Source: Ferrimonas sp. YFM
GTDB taxonomy: Bacteria > Pseudomonadota > Gammaproteobacteria > Enterobacterales > Shewanellaceae
NCBI RefSeq assembly: GCF_030296015.1
Contig: NZ_AP027368.1
Location: 3,224,001 to 3,288,000, forward strand
Reading direction: 5' to 3'
Length of the DNA stretch: 64,000 nt
A model generated the notes under the pieces. The model was given only the letters and a program-made list of their open reading frames with translations, did not search any database and was not told where the DNA came from. The position numbers were made by a program, and so were the translations under genes. Shown here in pieces: positions 51,421 through 59,940 of this stretch (position 1 is its first letter; each line of letters begins with the position of its first letter).

Positions 51421-52197
51421 ATGATGGAACTGGGTCTCGACCTAAACCTGATACTGCTGCTCTCCACCGTTGCCTTTGCCGCCGGCTTTATCGATGCCGT
51501 GGCCGGCGGCGGTGGACTGCTGACCATTCCCGCTTTGCTGACTGCCGGGCTGCCACCGCACCTGGCTCTGGGCACCAACAAACTGGCCGCCAGCTTTGGC
51601 TCCTTTACCGCCAGTTGGACCTTCTATCGCAAGCAGCTGTTCGACCCCCAGTTCTGGCGCGGCTCGGTGTTGGCCACCTTTATCGGCGCCGGGGCTGGCA
51701 CCCTGGCGGTGGATCTGTTCTCCGCCGATCTGCTCAACCGCATCCTGCCCCTGGTGATCGTCGTCATCGCCCTCTACACCCTGCTGGCCCCTTCCCCCTG
51801 TGACGAACAACGGGGCCTGCCGGTAAAAGACAAGGTGCTGCGCACCAAGCAGTGGAGCCAGGGGTTGTCATTGGGGTTCTACGACGGTTTCGCCGGCCCG
51901 GGAACCGGCGCCTTCTGGACCGTGTCCTCCATGGTGCTCTATCGGATGAACATCCTGCTCTCCTCAGGGCTGGCCCGCAGCATGAATTTCGTCAGCAACG
52001 CCACCTCCCTGGGGTTCTTCATCGGCCTGGGCCATGTCCATTTCGGCATCGGCCTGGCGATGGGCGTGTGCCTGATGGCCGGCGCCTGGATCGGCGCCCA
52101 CTCCGCCATCCGCTATGGCAGTCGCTTCATCCGGCCGGTGTTCATCTCAGTGGTACTGATCATTGCCGGCAAGCTGGCGGTGGAGGCCTGGTTATGA
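51421..52197 (+). CDS. TSUP family permease (TauE/SafE-like)
   Basis: 258 residues, mostly membrane spans. The N-terminus has the family repeat AAGFIDAVAGGGGLLTIPALL and LALGTNKLAASFGSFTAS, mirrored in the second half (FYDGFAGPGTGAFW). Members export or import sulfite, sulfoacetate and other sulfur compounds or small anions; the substrate here is unknown. The start is the ATG at 51421, one base after the dinG stop; a second ATG follows directly. No ribosome-binding site is obvious, so it may rely on coupling with dinG. Its stop overlaps the priC start. Confidence 0.88.
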   Translation: MMELGLDLNLILLLSTVAFAAGFIDAVAGGGGLLTIPALLTAGLPPHLALGTNKLAASFGSFTASWTFYRKQLFDPQFWRGSVLATFIGAGAGTLAVDLFSADLLNRILPLVIVVIALYTLLAPSPCDEQRGLPVKDKVLRTKQWSQGLSLGFYDGFAGPGTGAFWTVSSMVLYRMNILLSSGLARSMNFVSNATSLGFFIGLGHVHFGIGLAMGVCLMAGAWIGAHSAIRYGSRFIRPVFISVVLIIAGKLAVEAWL

Positions 52198-52835
52198 GTT
52201 ATCGTGCCCGCACCGAACTGCTGCAACTGCTCAGCCAGCGGCTGGAGCAGCTTAAAACCCAGGTCCAGCAGCATGACCGCTCCCTGGCCAACAACACCAC
52301 CCAGGCCCTGGATCATCAGCAGAGGTTTCACTCCGCCCTGTTCGACCATACCGGCGCCTCCCTGACTCAGTGCCTGCAGCGCCTGGAGCAGGATCTGCAG
52401 ACCCTGAGCAGGCTGAGTCAATCTCCGGAATCAGGTGACACTTTCGAACTGGTGTGTCAGCAGTTTTCCGACCGCTACCAGGCGGTGATGCAGGCGATGA
52501 GCGCCACCGGCATACAGGCGGCAGGGGCACGCTTCTCCAGTCGTCGCAAAGGGCTGCCGAGGCAGGACAGTCAATATCAATGGATCGCCCGTTCGGTGAT
52601 GCAAAACAGTCACAGCGCCTATGAGGAGCTGAGAAAACATCAAAATTGGGCCAATCGTCTTCAACAAAAGATTCATGAATTGGAACAAAAACTTGATTTG
52701 CATCAGGGGACGGAAAAAATCACACTACAGAATGAGATTCTGGCAACGCAAAAGCGGCTTGGCCGTTGTCGTCAGGCTATGACTTATATTGAAGAACGTA
52801 TCGCCCGCCTGGAGAAGGGTGGGCAGAAACACTAA
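52194..52835 (+). CDS. priC: Primosomal replication protein PriC
   Basis: 213 residues, highly charged and helical, longer than E. coli PriC (about 175). FHSALFDHTGASLTQCLQRL resembles the PriC N-terminal region, and LQNEILATQKRLGRCRQAM followed by YIEERIARLEK resembles its C-terminal helix. It loads DnaB at stalled forks in PriA-independent restart, in keeping with its position next to dinG and polB. It starts inside the stop of the upstream permease gene (ATGA), suggesting coupling. The identification rests on local similarity of helical sequence, so it is good but not certain. Confidence 0.8.
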   Translation: MSYRARTELLQLLSQRLEQLKTQVQQHDRSLANNTTQALDHQQRFHSALFDHTGASLTQCLQRLEQDLQTLSRLSQSPESGDTFELVCQQFSDRYQAVMQAMSATGIQAAGARFSSRRKGLPRQDSQYQWIARSVMQNSHSAYEELRKHQNWANRLQQKIHELEQKLDLHQGTEKITLQNEILATQKRLGRCRQAMTYIEERIARLEKGGQKH

Positions 52836-52845
52836 GGAGCACAGG

Positions 52846-53562
52846 ATGAACAAAGCCTCACTGATGGCTGCACTAATCGCCGGAGGCATGAGCCTGAACA
52901 GTCTGGCAGCTGAACTGAACATTCCATTGTCCATGGAGTTCATCGCAGTTAATGGCCAGGAGGTGAAGTCCAATTTCTTCAGCCACAAAGATGAACTGGA
53001 GCTGGAGAAGGGCAAACACACTGTGGCCCTGGTCTACAAGGATCTCATCGAAGAGCCCTATGGTGACGGTCACCAGCGGGTCAACTCCGACCCCTTCCTG
53101 CTGCACATCACCATCGACGCCGATGGCGAATACAAGCTGCGTCCCGAAACCCCCATCCGCGATCTGAAGCAAGCCAAGGCCTTCGCCAAAGATCCCAAGG
53201 TGTCCGTGACCCACTCCGGTGGCCAGCAGGTCCAGTACAGCATCGAGATGACCAGCATCCGCGAGGAGAGCATCATCGATACCCTGACCAAGGAGCTGAC
53301 TCCCGAGCAGAAGCATAAGCAGGAAGTGATTGCGGCCACCGCCCCAGCGGGCAGCGCCACCAACGCAGCCGTGGCCACTACTGCCACCGTGGCGACCAGC
53401 GCCGTTGCCGCTACCGCCCCCAGCCAGAGCAAGCCAGCCAACCAGGCTCAACTCCAGGGTGACGTTAAGCTGAACCCAGAAGCGATGCTGAAATACTGGT
53501 GGCAGCAGGCCGATGAAAAAACTCGCAAAGAGTTTATGACCTGGGCCATCTCCAACATGTAA
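52846..53562 (+). CDS. DUF2057 family secreted protein (YccT-like)
   Basis: 238 residues with a signal peptide (MNKASLMAALIAGGMSLNSLAA) and then ELNIPLSMEFIAVNGQEVKS, typical of DUF2057 proteins. An A/T-rich low-complexity linker spans residues 163-195 and a short conserved-looking tail (LKYWWQQADEKTRKEFMTWA) follows. Function is unknown; the YccT family has been tied to curli-type regulation in E. coli relatives. Good ribosome-binding site (AAGGAGCACAGG). It follows priC by 10 bp. Confidence 0.8.
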   Translation: MNKASLMAALIAGGMSLNSLAAELNIPLSMEFIAVNGQEVKSNFFSHKDELELEKGKHTVALVYKDLIEEPYGDGHQRVNSDPFLLHITIDADGEYKLRPETPIRDLKQAKAFAKDPKVSVTHSGGQQVQYSIEMTSIREESIIDTLTKELTPEQKHKQEVIAATAPAGSATNAAVATTATVATSAVAATAPSQSKPANQAQLQGDVKLNPEAMLKYWWQQADEKTRKEFMTWAISNM

Positions 53563-53590
53563 GGCCCCGGAGGCTGCTTCCAGGTAAGGG

Positions 53591-53613
53591 CTCGGTGTCG
53601 GTCAGACACCGAG
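53591..53613 (+). terminator. Perfect 9-bp hairpin between DUF2057 and the HDAC-like gene
   Basis: CTCGGTGTC, loop GGTCA, GACACCGAG, 29 bp past the DUF2057 stop. No T-run follows, so it may be a weak terminator or a structured leader. Confidence 0.45.
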
Positions 53614-53670
53614 TCTGCTCCCAGGAGTCAGCAGCCCCCAACGCGGGAACCTCTCCCGCCGCCGTCGCCC

Positions 53671-54573
53671 ATGCTGCACTGCGTCTATCACCCCATCTAT
53701 TCCCAACTGGTGCTGCCGCCCACTCACGGCTTCCCCATCACCAAATATCGCCATCTGCGGGACCATCTGCTGGCCACCCTTCCCAGGCAACAACTTCAAT
53801 GGCACCAGCCCAGCCCTCTGCCGCCAGAGGCGATCCAGCGCTGCCACAGCCGGGAATACAGCCAGGCCTTTATGGAGAATCGACTGGATCCCAAAGCGAT
53901 TCGTCGCATGGGCTTTCCCTGGAGCCAGACCCTGGTGGAGCGCACCCTGACGTCGGTGTCCGGTACCTGCCTGACTGCCCATCTCGCACTGGAACATGGC
54001 CTGGCCCTGCACCTGTCCGGAGGCTACCACCATGCTCATTTCGACTTTGGCAGCGGCTACTGTGTCTTCAATGATCTGGTGTTGGCTGCCGAGCAAGCCC
54101 TGACCCAGCCTGGGGTCGAGCGGGTGCTTATCTTCGACCTGGATGTCCACCATGGTGATGGCACCGCAGCGCTCTGTGCCTCCAGACCAGAGATCATCAC
54201 CTGCTCTGTGCACTGCGAGTCCAACTTCCCCAGCCGCAAGCCCCCCTCAGACCTGGACTTCCCACTGGAGAAAGGAGTAGGCGATCACGCCTATCTGCAG
54301 ACGGTGGATCAGGCCCTGACTCTGGCCCTGAGGCTGCACAGCCCGGATCTGGTGATCTTCGATGCGGGGGTCGATGTGCACAAGGATGATCGCCTCGGCT
54401 ACCTGGAGGTGAGCGATGAGGGATTACGCCAGAGGGAACAGCTGGTACTATCTAGATGTAAGGACAGCGCCATCCCCCTGGCCTGCGTTATCGGCGGCGG
54501 CTACGACCGCGATCCCGACAGCCTCACCAGGCGCCATGCGCAGCTGTTCCACGCCGCCTTCACTCTGGGATAG
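53671..54573 (+). CDS. Histone deacetylase-like amidohydrolase
   Basis: 300 residues of the HDAC/AcuC/acetylpolyamine amidohydrolase superfamily. Catalytic elements: LSGGYHHAHFDFGSGYCVFND (H120, H121), FDLDVHHGDGT (zinc ligands D158, H160), DAGVDVH (D235) and the transition-state Tyr in IGGGYDRDP. All key residues are present, so it should be an active zinc deacetylase. Likely acts on acetylated protein lysines or acetylpolyamines; the substrate cannot be told. Start ATG 53671 has no strong ribosome-binding site (TCTCCCGCCG precedes it). ComFB gene follows after 13 bp. Confidence 0.9.
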   Translation: MLHCVYHPIYSQLVLPPTHGFPITKYRHLRDHLLATLPRQQLQWHQPSPLPPEAIQRCHSREYSQAFMENRLDPKAIRRMGFPWSQTLVERTLTSVSGTCLTAHLALEHGLALHLSGGYHHAHFDFGSGYCVFNDLVLAAEQALTQPGVERVLIFDLDVHHGDGTAALCASRPEIITCSVHCESNFPSRKPPSDLDFPLEKGVGDHAYLQTVDQALTLALRLHSPDLVIFDAGVDVHKDDRLGYLEVSDEGLRQREQLVLSRCKDSAIPLACVIGGGYDRDPDSLTRRHAQLFHAAFTLG

Positions 54574-54586
54574 AGGACCCTGACAC

Positions 54587-54850
54587 ATGGACGCTGAAAT
54601 CAGAAACTACTATGAGATCCTGCTGGATCAGACCGTCACTGAGCGCAAACTGAGAGAGAAGTTCGATGAGGATCAGCTGGCCGACCTCTTCTGCCTGACT
54701 CTCAACCAGCTTCCCTGTCGCTACTTCCGACACCGGGTGGATCTGAGCGCCTACGCCTCCATGGATGAGCTCATCGCCATGCAGAAAAACGTAGACCAGG
54801 CCCTGGAGCGGGCTCAGGAGTACATTGAAAATCACCCCCGTAAAGATTGA
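54587..54850 (+). CDS. Late competence development ComFB family protein
   Basis: 87 residues. The LTLNQLPCRYFRHRVDLS segment (residues 38-54) matches the ALNRLPPRY hallmark of ComFB proteins, which in some bacteria bind cyclic dinucleotides. Helical tail. It overlaps the next gene by 26 bp. Role here unknown. Confidence 0.65.
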   Translation: MDAEIRNYYEILLDQTVTERKLREKFDEDQLADLFCLTLNQLPCRYFRHRVDLSAYASMDELIAMQKNVDQALERAQEYIENHPRKD

Positions 54851-55550
54851 GCTCTGCCTGCTGCTGGTCGCCGGCCTGCCAGCAGTGGCCAAGCCCGTGC
54901 CCACCGCCCCTTTTACCGCTCACTACCAGGCCAGCAGCCAGGGGGTGTCCTGTGGTCAGGGCACCCAAAGCCTGAGACTGGACGGGCAGCAGGCCCTGCT
55001 CGAAGGCAGTGGTGACTTCTGCCTGTTCGGCGACGCCAGCAACCTCAGCAGAATGAGCTGGTTCGGCAAACGCTGGCACACCGACAGCTTCTCCTCGCAA
55101 GTGCACGGCTGGTTCCCTGTGGCCTACCAGGGCACTGTGGACGCTCAGGGCACCATGGCGGTAACGGAAGACGGTGAGCCCATTCAGTATCCGGACACCA
55201 TGCTGCCTGCCGTCCAGGGCGCCGCCACCATGTTGCAGAACCTGCCGCTGCTGGCCGCACCCGGCCAGGATGTGGTCACCAGCTACACCTGGGGCGATGA
55301 AACTCGCCACTATCGCTTCGAAAACCTCGGCATGACCACGCTGTCGCTGATGGACAGAGAGGTCACCGCCCTGCACCTTCGTCAGACTCACCCAAGAAAG
55401 TCCAGGGTGGCCGATTTCTGGTTTGCACCGGAGTTGGGCAACCAGCTGGCGCGCCTGGAGGTCCGTCGTCTGGGGATTCTGGTGCTTGAGGTTGAGATGA
55501 CCCAGTTCCACTCCCTGGCCATGCCAACTCCCCATAATCAACAGCAATAA
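54825..55550 (+). CDS. DUF3108 family secreted protein
   Basis: 241 residues. Hydrophobic N-terminus (IELCLLLVAGLPAVAKP) that looks like a signal peptide, then a beta-rich domain (FTAHYQASSQGVSCGQGTQS, SRVADFWFAPELGNQLARLE) fitting DUF3108, a group of periplasmic or outer-membrane-associated proteins of unknown function. The best start is the TTG at 54825, preceded by AGGAG; no ATG or GTG allows the signal sequence. Overlapping 26 bp with comFB implies co-translation. Confidence 0.75.
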   Translation: MKITPVKIELCLLLVAGLPAVAKPVPTAPFTAHYQASSQGVSCGQGTQSLRLDGQQALLEGSGDFCLFGDASNLSRMSWFGKRWHTDSFSSQVHGWFPVAYQGTVDAQGTMAVTEDGEPIQYPDTMLPAVQGAATMLQNLPLLAAPGQDVVTSYTWGDETRHYRFENLGMTTLSLMDREVTALHLRQTHPRKSRVADFWFAPELGNQLARLEVRRLGILVLEVEMTQFHSLAMPTPHNQQQ

Positions 55551-55720
55551 CCCAATCCTCTCAGGCTTTTTTGCGCTTTTCCCTACCCAGGTCTAGTTTT
55601 AGTGGCGTCAGTGCGTCGATTCATATTCAACCAAGTGAGACGGAACTGACACACCGCTGACACATAGTGCGGCGATGTTAGGACTCGGCGGGCATCACAC
55701 AGTTTCAGGGACGACAAGGC

Positions 55721-57778
55721 GTGGATCTGGAGAAACTCCTCTACTTGCAAGGCGTGGGCGACGCTTACCGGGACATGAACGGTGAAGCGCAGCAAACCCC
55801 ATTGGCGCAACGTCTGGCCCTGCTCGGCGCCCTCCACCCCCCATTGGCCACCCCAAACGAACAGCGGGTCAGCAGCCGCATCGAAGAGCTCGATGCCCTG
55901 CCCTGGCACCAAACCATCCCCCCGTTTCAACTGGTGCAGCTCAGCGATCCCCAACTGCTCCTGCAAGGAGAGCGACTCCCTCGCGAACTGATCCTTCATC
56001 GCAGTGATGCCGCCGACCTGGTCCTCACTGGCGACAGCGCCGTGGAGTGCGGCGAATACTGGCACAAGGGGCGGCGCCTGCGGCGCTTTCAGTTGCCCCT
56101 GCCCGCCTCCTGGCTGGGAGAGGCGCCCGGATACCTGGAGGCGAGCGTCACGGTCGACGGTCAGGCCCATCCAGTGACCCTGGCGCTGACGCCAAATCAA
56201 GCCTATCGGACAACCGGTCACCACTGGGGCGTCCTGCTGCAGCTCTATCGCCTGAGAAGCGAGAGCCAGTGGGGCATCGGGGATTTTGGCGACTTGACCA
56301 GGTTATTGCCTCTGCTGGCCAGCAAAGGGGCCGGCTTTATCCAGCTCAATCCACTGGCTGCCCCGGACTATGAGCTGGAGGGCAATGTCAGCCCCTACGC
56401 CCCGGGGGATCGCCACAGCCTCAATCCCCTCTACCTGGAGCTGGACGCCATTCCCGAAGCCAATGCCCTGGCCCATGAGCTGCAACGACCCTGCTGGCAG
56501 GGTCCCAGACAACGGCTGGCCCAGAGTCCCTGGCTGGATTACCAGGAGATCGCCCGCCTCAAATTCAGCCTGTACGACATGCTGCACCGGCGCTTCATGG
56601 CCCTGGTGCAAGACAGCGACAGCCCCAGGGCCCGTGCCTTTCGAGAGTTTCGCGAACAATGGGAAAGCAGACTGGCCCCCTATTGCCGCAGCGAGCATCA
56701 CTGGCTGTGGCGCAAACTGAACCTTGAAGTCCACCCTGAACTGCCCCTCTACCTGCAGTTTGAAGCCCGCCGCCAGCTGCTGCGGCTGCAGCAGCAATCT
56801 CTGTCGCTGGGAATGGCCATTGGCCTGGTGGGTGATCTGCCCGTGGGTGTGCCCCACGGCAGTCCGGAGACCCGGGCCTGGCCAGATCTCTTTGTCCGCG
56901 ATGCCGCCATTGGCGCCCCGCCGGACCCCTTTGCCCCCCAGGGGCAGGACTGGGGACTGGCCCCCACGAATCCCATCACCCAGAAGCAGAGCCAGTACCG
57001 CCATTGGCGCAGCTTGCTGGCGGCGCAGATGAGCGGCTTCGGTGGCTTGAGGCTGGATCACATCATGGGACTGCACAGGCTATGGTGGTGCCTGGCCGAT
57101 GGCCAGGGTTATGTCTACTACCCGGATAACGCCCTGTTCAGTCTGCTGGCCATAGAGAGTCACCTGCATAGATGCGAACCCACAGGCGAAGATCTGGGCC
57201 TGGTGCCGGACCCCATCCGCACGCTGATGGGACAACACGGAATTCAGGGCAACCAGTTACTGCTTTTTGCCCGTCAGGGTGAAACCTTCACCCCGCCTCA
57301 GGCGCACCGCCAGGCCTGCCTGTTCATGAGCTCCAACCACGATGTCCCCAGCCTGGCGCAGTGGTGGAGCGCAGACGACCTGCGTCTGCGCGACGCCCTG
57401 AACCTCGACGAGGACACCGACCTTCACCGGCAGCTCGACGCAAGACAACAGGAAAAAAAAGCTCTGCTGGACTGGATAGATCAGCATGGGCCCGAGCCCC
57501 TGGCCAAAGCGCATACCGTGGACGCTCCCTGGACACCGGCACTGGCACGGCTGTGCCTGCTGACCTGCGCCCGCACCCACTCCCGCCGATTTGCCATTCA
57601 ACTGGACGACCTGCTGCTGGAAGCGGAGCCGGTCAACATTCCTGGCACCTGGAAGGAGTACCCCAACTGGCAGCGTCGCCATGGGCCCAGGTTGGAGAGT
57701 CTGCTCAATGACCCGGCCCTGGCCTCACTGCTGGATGACCTGCACCGGATTCACACCAAGGAGAGAGCTGAATCATGA
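55721..57778 (+). CDS. malQ: 4-alpha-glucanotransferase (amylomaltase)
   Basis: 685 residues, GH77. It transfers maltodextrin segments between chains and releases glucose, recycling short glucans from glycogen breakdown. GH77 landmarks: LPVGVPHGSPETRAWPD, nucleophile D446 in GLRLDHIMG, EDLGLVPD (the acid/base region) and SSNHDVPS. The start is the GTG at 55721, with AAGG nearby but only one base away; a GTG start is the only one that keeps the N-terminal MDLEKLLYLQGVGDAYRDMN domain. Its stop overlaps glgB (ATGA). First gene of the glycogen operon. Confidence 0.96.
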   Translation: MDLEKLLYLQGVGDAYRDMNGEAQQTPLAQRLALLGALHPPLATPNEQRVSSRIEELDALPWHQTIPPFQLVQLSDPQLLLQGERLPRELILHRSDAADLVLTGDSAVECGEYWHKGRRLRRFQLPLPASWLGEAPGYLEASVTVDGQAHPVTLALTPNQAYRTTGHHWGVLLQLYRLRSESQWGIGDFGDLTRLLPLLASKGAGFIQLNPLAAPDYELEGNVSPYAPGDRHSLNPLYLELDAIPEANALAHELQRPCWQGPRQRLAQSPWLDYQEIARLKFSLYDMLHRRFMALVQDSDSPRARAFREFREQWESRLAPYCRSEHHWLWRKLNLEVHPELPLYLQFEARRQLLRLQQQSLSLGMAIGLVGDLPVGVPHGSPETRAWPDLFVRDAAIGAPPDPFAPQGQDWGLAPTNPITQKQSQYRHWRSLLAAQMSGFGGLRLDHIMGLHRLWWCLADGQGYVYYPDNALFSLLAIESHLHRCEPTGEDLGLVPDPIRTLMGQHGIQGNQLLLFARQGETFTPPQAHRQACLFMSSNHDVPSLAQWWSADDLRLRDALNLDEDTDLHRQLDARQQEKKALLDWIDQHGPEPLAKAHTVDAPWTPALARLCLLTCARTHSRRFAIQLDDLLLEAEPVNIPGTWKEYPNWQRRHGPRLESLLNDPALASLLDDLHRIHTKERAES

Positions 57779-59940
57779 CCCAAGTTGCCGCCCCCCTTGC
57801 CCCATTGGCCCCCCATCAACTGGGCATGCAGATGACCGGCGACACCCTGATGGTGGGATGCCGGTTTCCCGGGGCCATCGCCGTCACCCTGTTGAGTCTC
57901 TCCCCAAAACGCAAAGTGGCGTCCCTGCCCCAGTGGGGAAGTCAGGGCGACTTCTATGGGCCCATTCCAAGACGACGTCGCCCCTTCCGCTACCTGCTCA
58001 AGGTGGAGTATGAGCAGCACAGCGTCGAGGTGATCGACCCTTATCAGTTTCCCTCCCTGCTGGAACCGCGGCAAAGGTACCTGTTTGCCGAGGGCAGTGA
58101 AGAGCGCGCCTGGCACTTTCTCGGTGCCAACCCCAGGGAGATAGAGGGGATTGCCGGTGTCCACTTCTGCCTCTGGGCCCCCAATGCCCGCCAGGTCTGC
58201 CTGATGGGAGACTTCAACCATTGGGACCGGCACAGTCATCCCATGCGGCATCAGGGAGACAGTGGCCTCTGGGAGCTGTTTATCCCCGCCCTGGCAGCGG
58301 GAGAACACTACAAATTTCACATCCAGGGCAGCGACGGCCATTGGCGTAGCAAAGCCGATCCCTTCGCCCGGGAGATGGAGCTTCCTCCCCACAACGCCTC
58401 GCGGATTCCAAGCCACGACGAGTATCAGTGGCAGGACCAGGAGTGGATGGCCCAGCGCCGTCGCCGGAACAGCTACCAGGCCCCGCTCTCCATCTATGAG
58501 CTGCACGCCGGCTCCTGGCGTCGTGCGCCCGGCAACCGGCCCCTGACCTACAGAGAGCTGGCCCGAGACCTGGTGCCCTACGTCAAGGAGATGGGGTTTA
58601 CCCACATTCAGCTGATGCCCCTGGCCAGCCACCCCTTCGAGGGCTCCTGGGGCTATCAGCCCATCGGCCTGTTTGCCCCTGACGCCCGCCTGGGTTCCCC
58701 CGAGGATCTCAAGGCCCTGGTGGACGCCTGTCACCAGGCGGGCATTGGGGTACTGCTGGACTGGGTGGCCGCCCACTTCCCCTCGGATCCCCATGGCCTC
58801 AACCGCCTCGACGGTACCGCCCTGTATGAGCACGAGGACCCCCGCCTTGGCCTGCATCCCGACTGGGACACCCAGTTGTTTAACTACGGGCGTCACGAGG
58901 TGGTGAGCTACCTGCTGAGCAACGCCTTCTACTGGCTGGAGCAGTTCCATTTCGACGGCCTGCGGCTGGATGCGGTCTCCTCCATGCTCTATTTGGATTA
59001 CAGCCGCGAGGAGGGCCAGTGGCTGCCCAACGCCGAAGGGGGCCGGGAAAACCTGGAGGCGGCCGCCTTCCTGCGCACCCTGAATCAGCGCCTGCACTTC
59101 AACTTCCCCGGGGTGCAGGTGATAGCGGAGGAGTCCACCACCTGGCCGGGGATCACCCGTCCCGTGGATGCCGGGGGGCTGGGGTTTGGCTACAAGTGGA
59201 ACATGGGCTGGATGAACGACACCCTGCGCTACCTGCAACAAGACCCCATCCATCGCCGCCATCACCATGGCCTGATGAACTTCGCCATGCTCTACGCCTA
59301 CAGTGAACACTTCATCCTGTCTCTGAGTCACGACGAAGTGGTCCATGGCAAGGGCTCGCTGCTGAACAAGATCCCCGGTGATCTGTGGCAGAAGTTTGCC
59401 ACCCTCAAGGCCTACCTGGGCTTTATGTGGACCCATCCGGGTAAGAAGCTGCTGTTCATGGGGGGGGAGTTCGGCCAGTGGAACGAGTGGAATCATCAGC
59501 AGAGCCTGGACTGGCATCTGCTGGAGTACCCCAGCCATCAGGGGGTACAGTCCTGGGTTCAGGCCCTGAACCGGCTCTACCGGGACAATCCCGCCCTGCA
59601 TCAGCTGGACCACCAGCCACAAGGCTTCAGTTGGCTTGAGTGCAACGATGCGGACAACAGCGTCTTCAGTTATCTGCGCCAGGATGAGCAGGGCCGGCAC
59701 CTGCTGGTGGTGGTCAACATGACCCCGGTTCCCCGCCAGCACTTTCAGCTGGGGGTCCCCTCTGAGGGGCGCTACCTTGAGCTGCTCAACAGCGATGCCG
59801 AAGAGTTTGACGGCAGTGGCGTGGTGAATGGCCAGCCCCTGGTCACCCGGCCAGAGCCTCTTCATGGGCAACCCTGCCGGGTCAGCCTCACCCTGGCGCC
59901 ACTGGCCACCCTGGTTCTGGCACAGGAGGAGTGTCAGTGA
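57775..59940 (+). CDS. glgB: 1,4-alpha-glucan branching enzyme
   Basis: 721 residues, GH13_9. Makes alpha-1,6 branches in glycogen. N-terminal beta domain, CBM48-like domain (FCLWAPNARQVCLMGDFNHW, 131-150), then the (beta/alpha)8 barrel with GLRLDAVSSM (nucleophile D399), AEEST (E452/E453) and SHDEVVHGK. The C-terminus is intact. ATG overlaps the malQ stop and its own stop overlaps the glgX start, so expression is tightly coupled. Length matches the family (about 720-730). Confidence 0.97.
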   Translation: MTQVAAPLAPLAPHQLGMQMTGDTLMVGCRFPGAIAVTLLSLSPKRKVASLPQWGSQGDFYGPIPRRRRPFRYLLKVEYEQHSVEVIDPYQFPSLLEPRQRYLFAEGSEERAWHFLGANPREIEGIAGVHFCLWAPNARQVCLMGDFNHWDRHSHPMRHQGDSGLWELFIPALAAGEHYKFHIQGSDGHWRSKADPFAREMELPPHNASRIPSHDEYQWQDQEWMAQRRRRNSYQAPLSIYELHAGSWRRAPGNRPLTYRELARDLVPYVKEMGFTHIQLMPLASHPFEGSWGYQPIGLFAPDARLGSPEDLKALVDACHQAGIGVLLDWVAAHFPSDPHGLNRLDGTALYEHEDPRLGLHPDWDTQLFNYGRHEVVSYLLSNAFYWLEQFHFDGLRLDAVSSMLYLDYSREEGQWLPNAEGGRENLEAAAFLRTLNQRLHFNFPGVQVIAEESTTWPGITRPVDAGGLGFGYKWNMGWMNDTLRYLQQDPIHRRHHHGLMNFAMLYAYSEHFILSLSHDEVVHGKGSLLNKIPGDLWQKFATLKAYLGFMWTHPGKKLLFMGGEFGQWNEWNHQQSLDWHLLEYPSHQGVQSWVQALNRLYRDNPALHQLDHQPQGFSWLECNDADNSVFSYLRQDEQGRHLLVVVNMTPVPRQHFQLGVPSEGRYLELLNSDAEEFDGSGVVNGQPLVTRPEPLHGQPCRVSLTLAPLATLVLAQEECQ

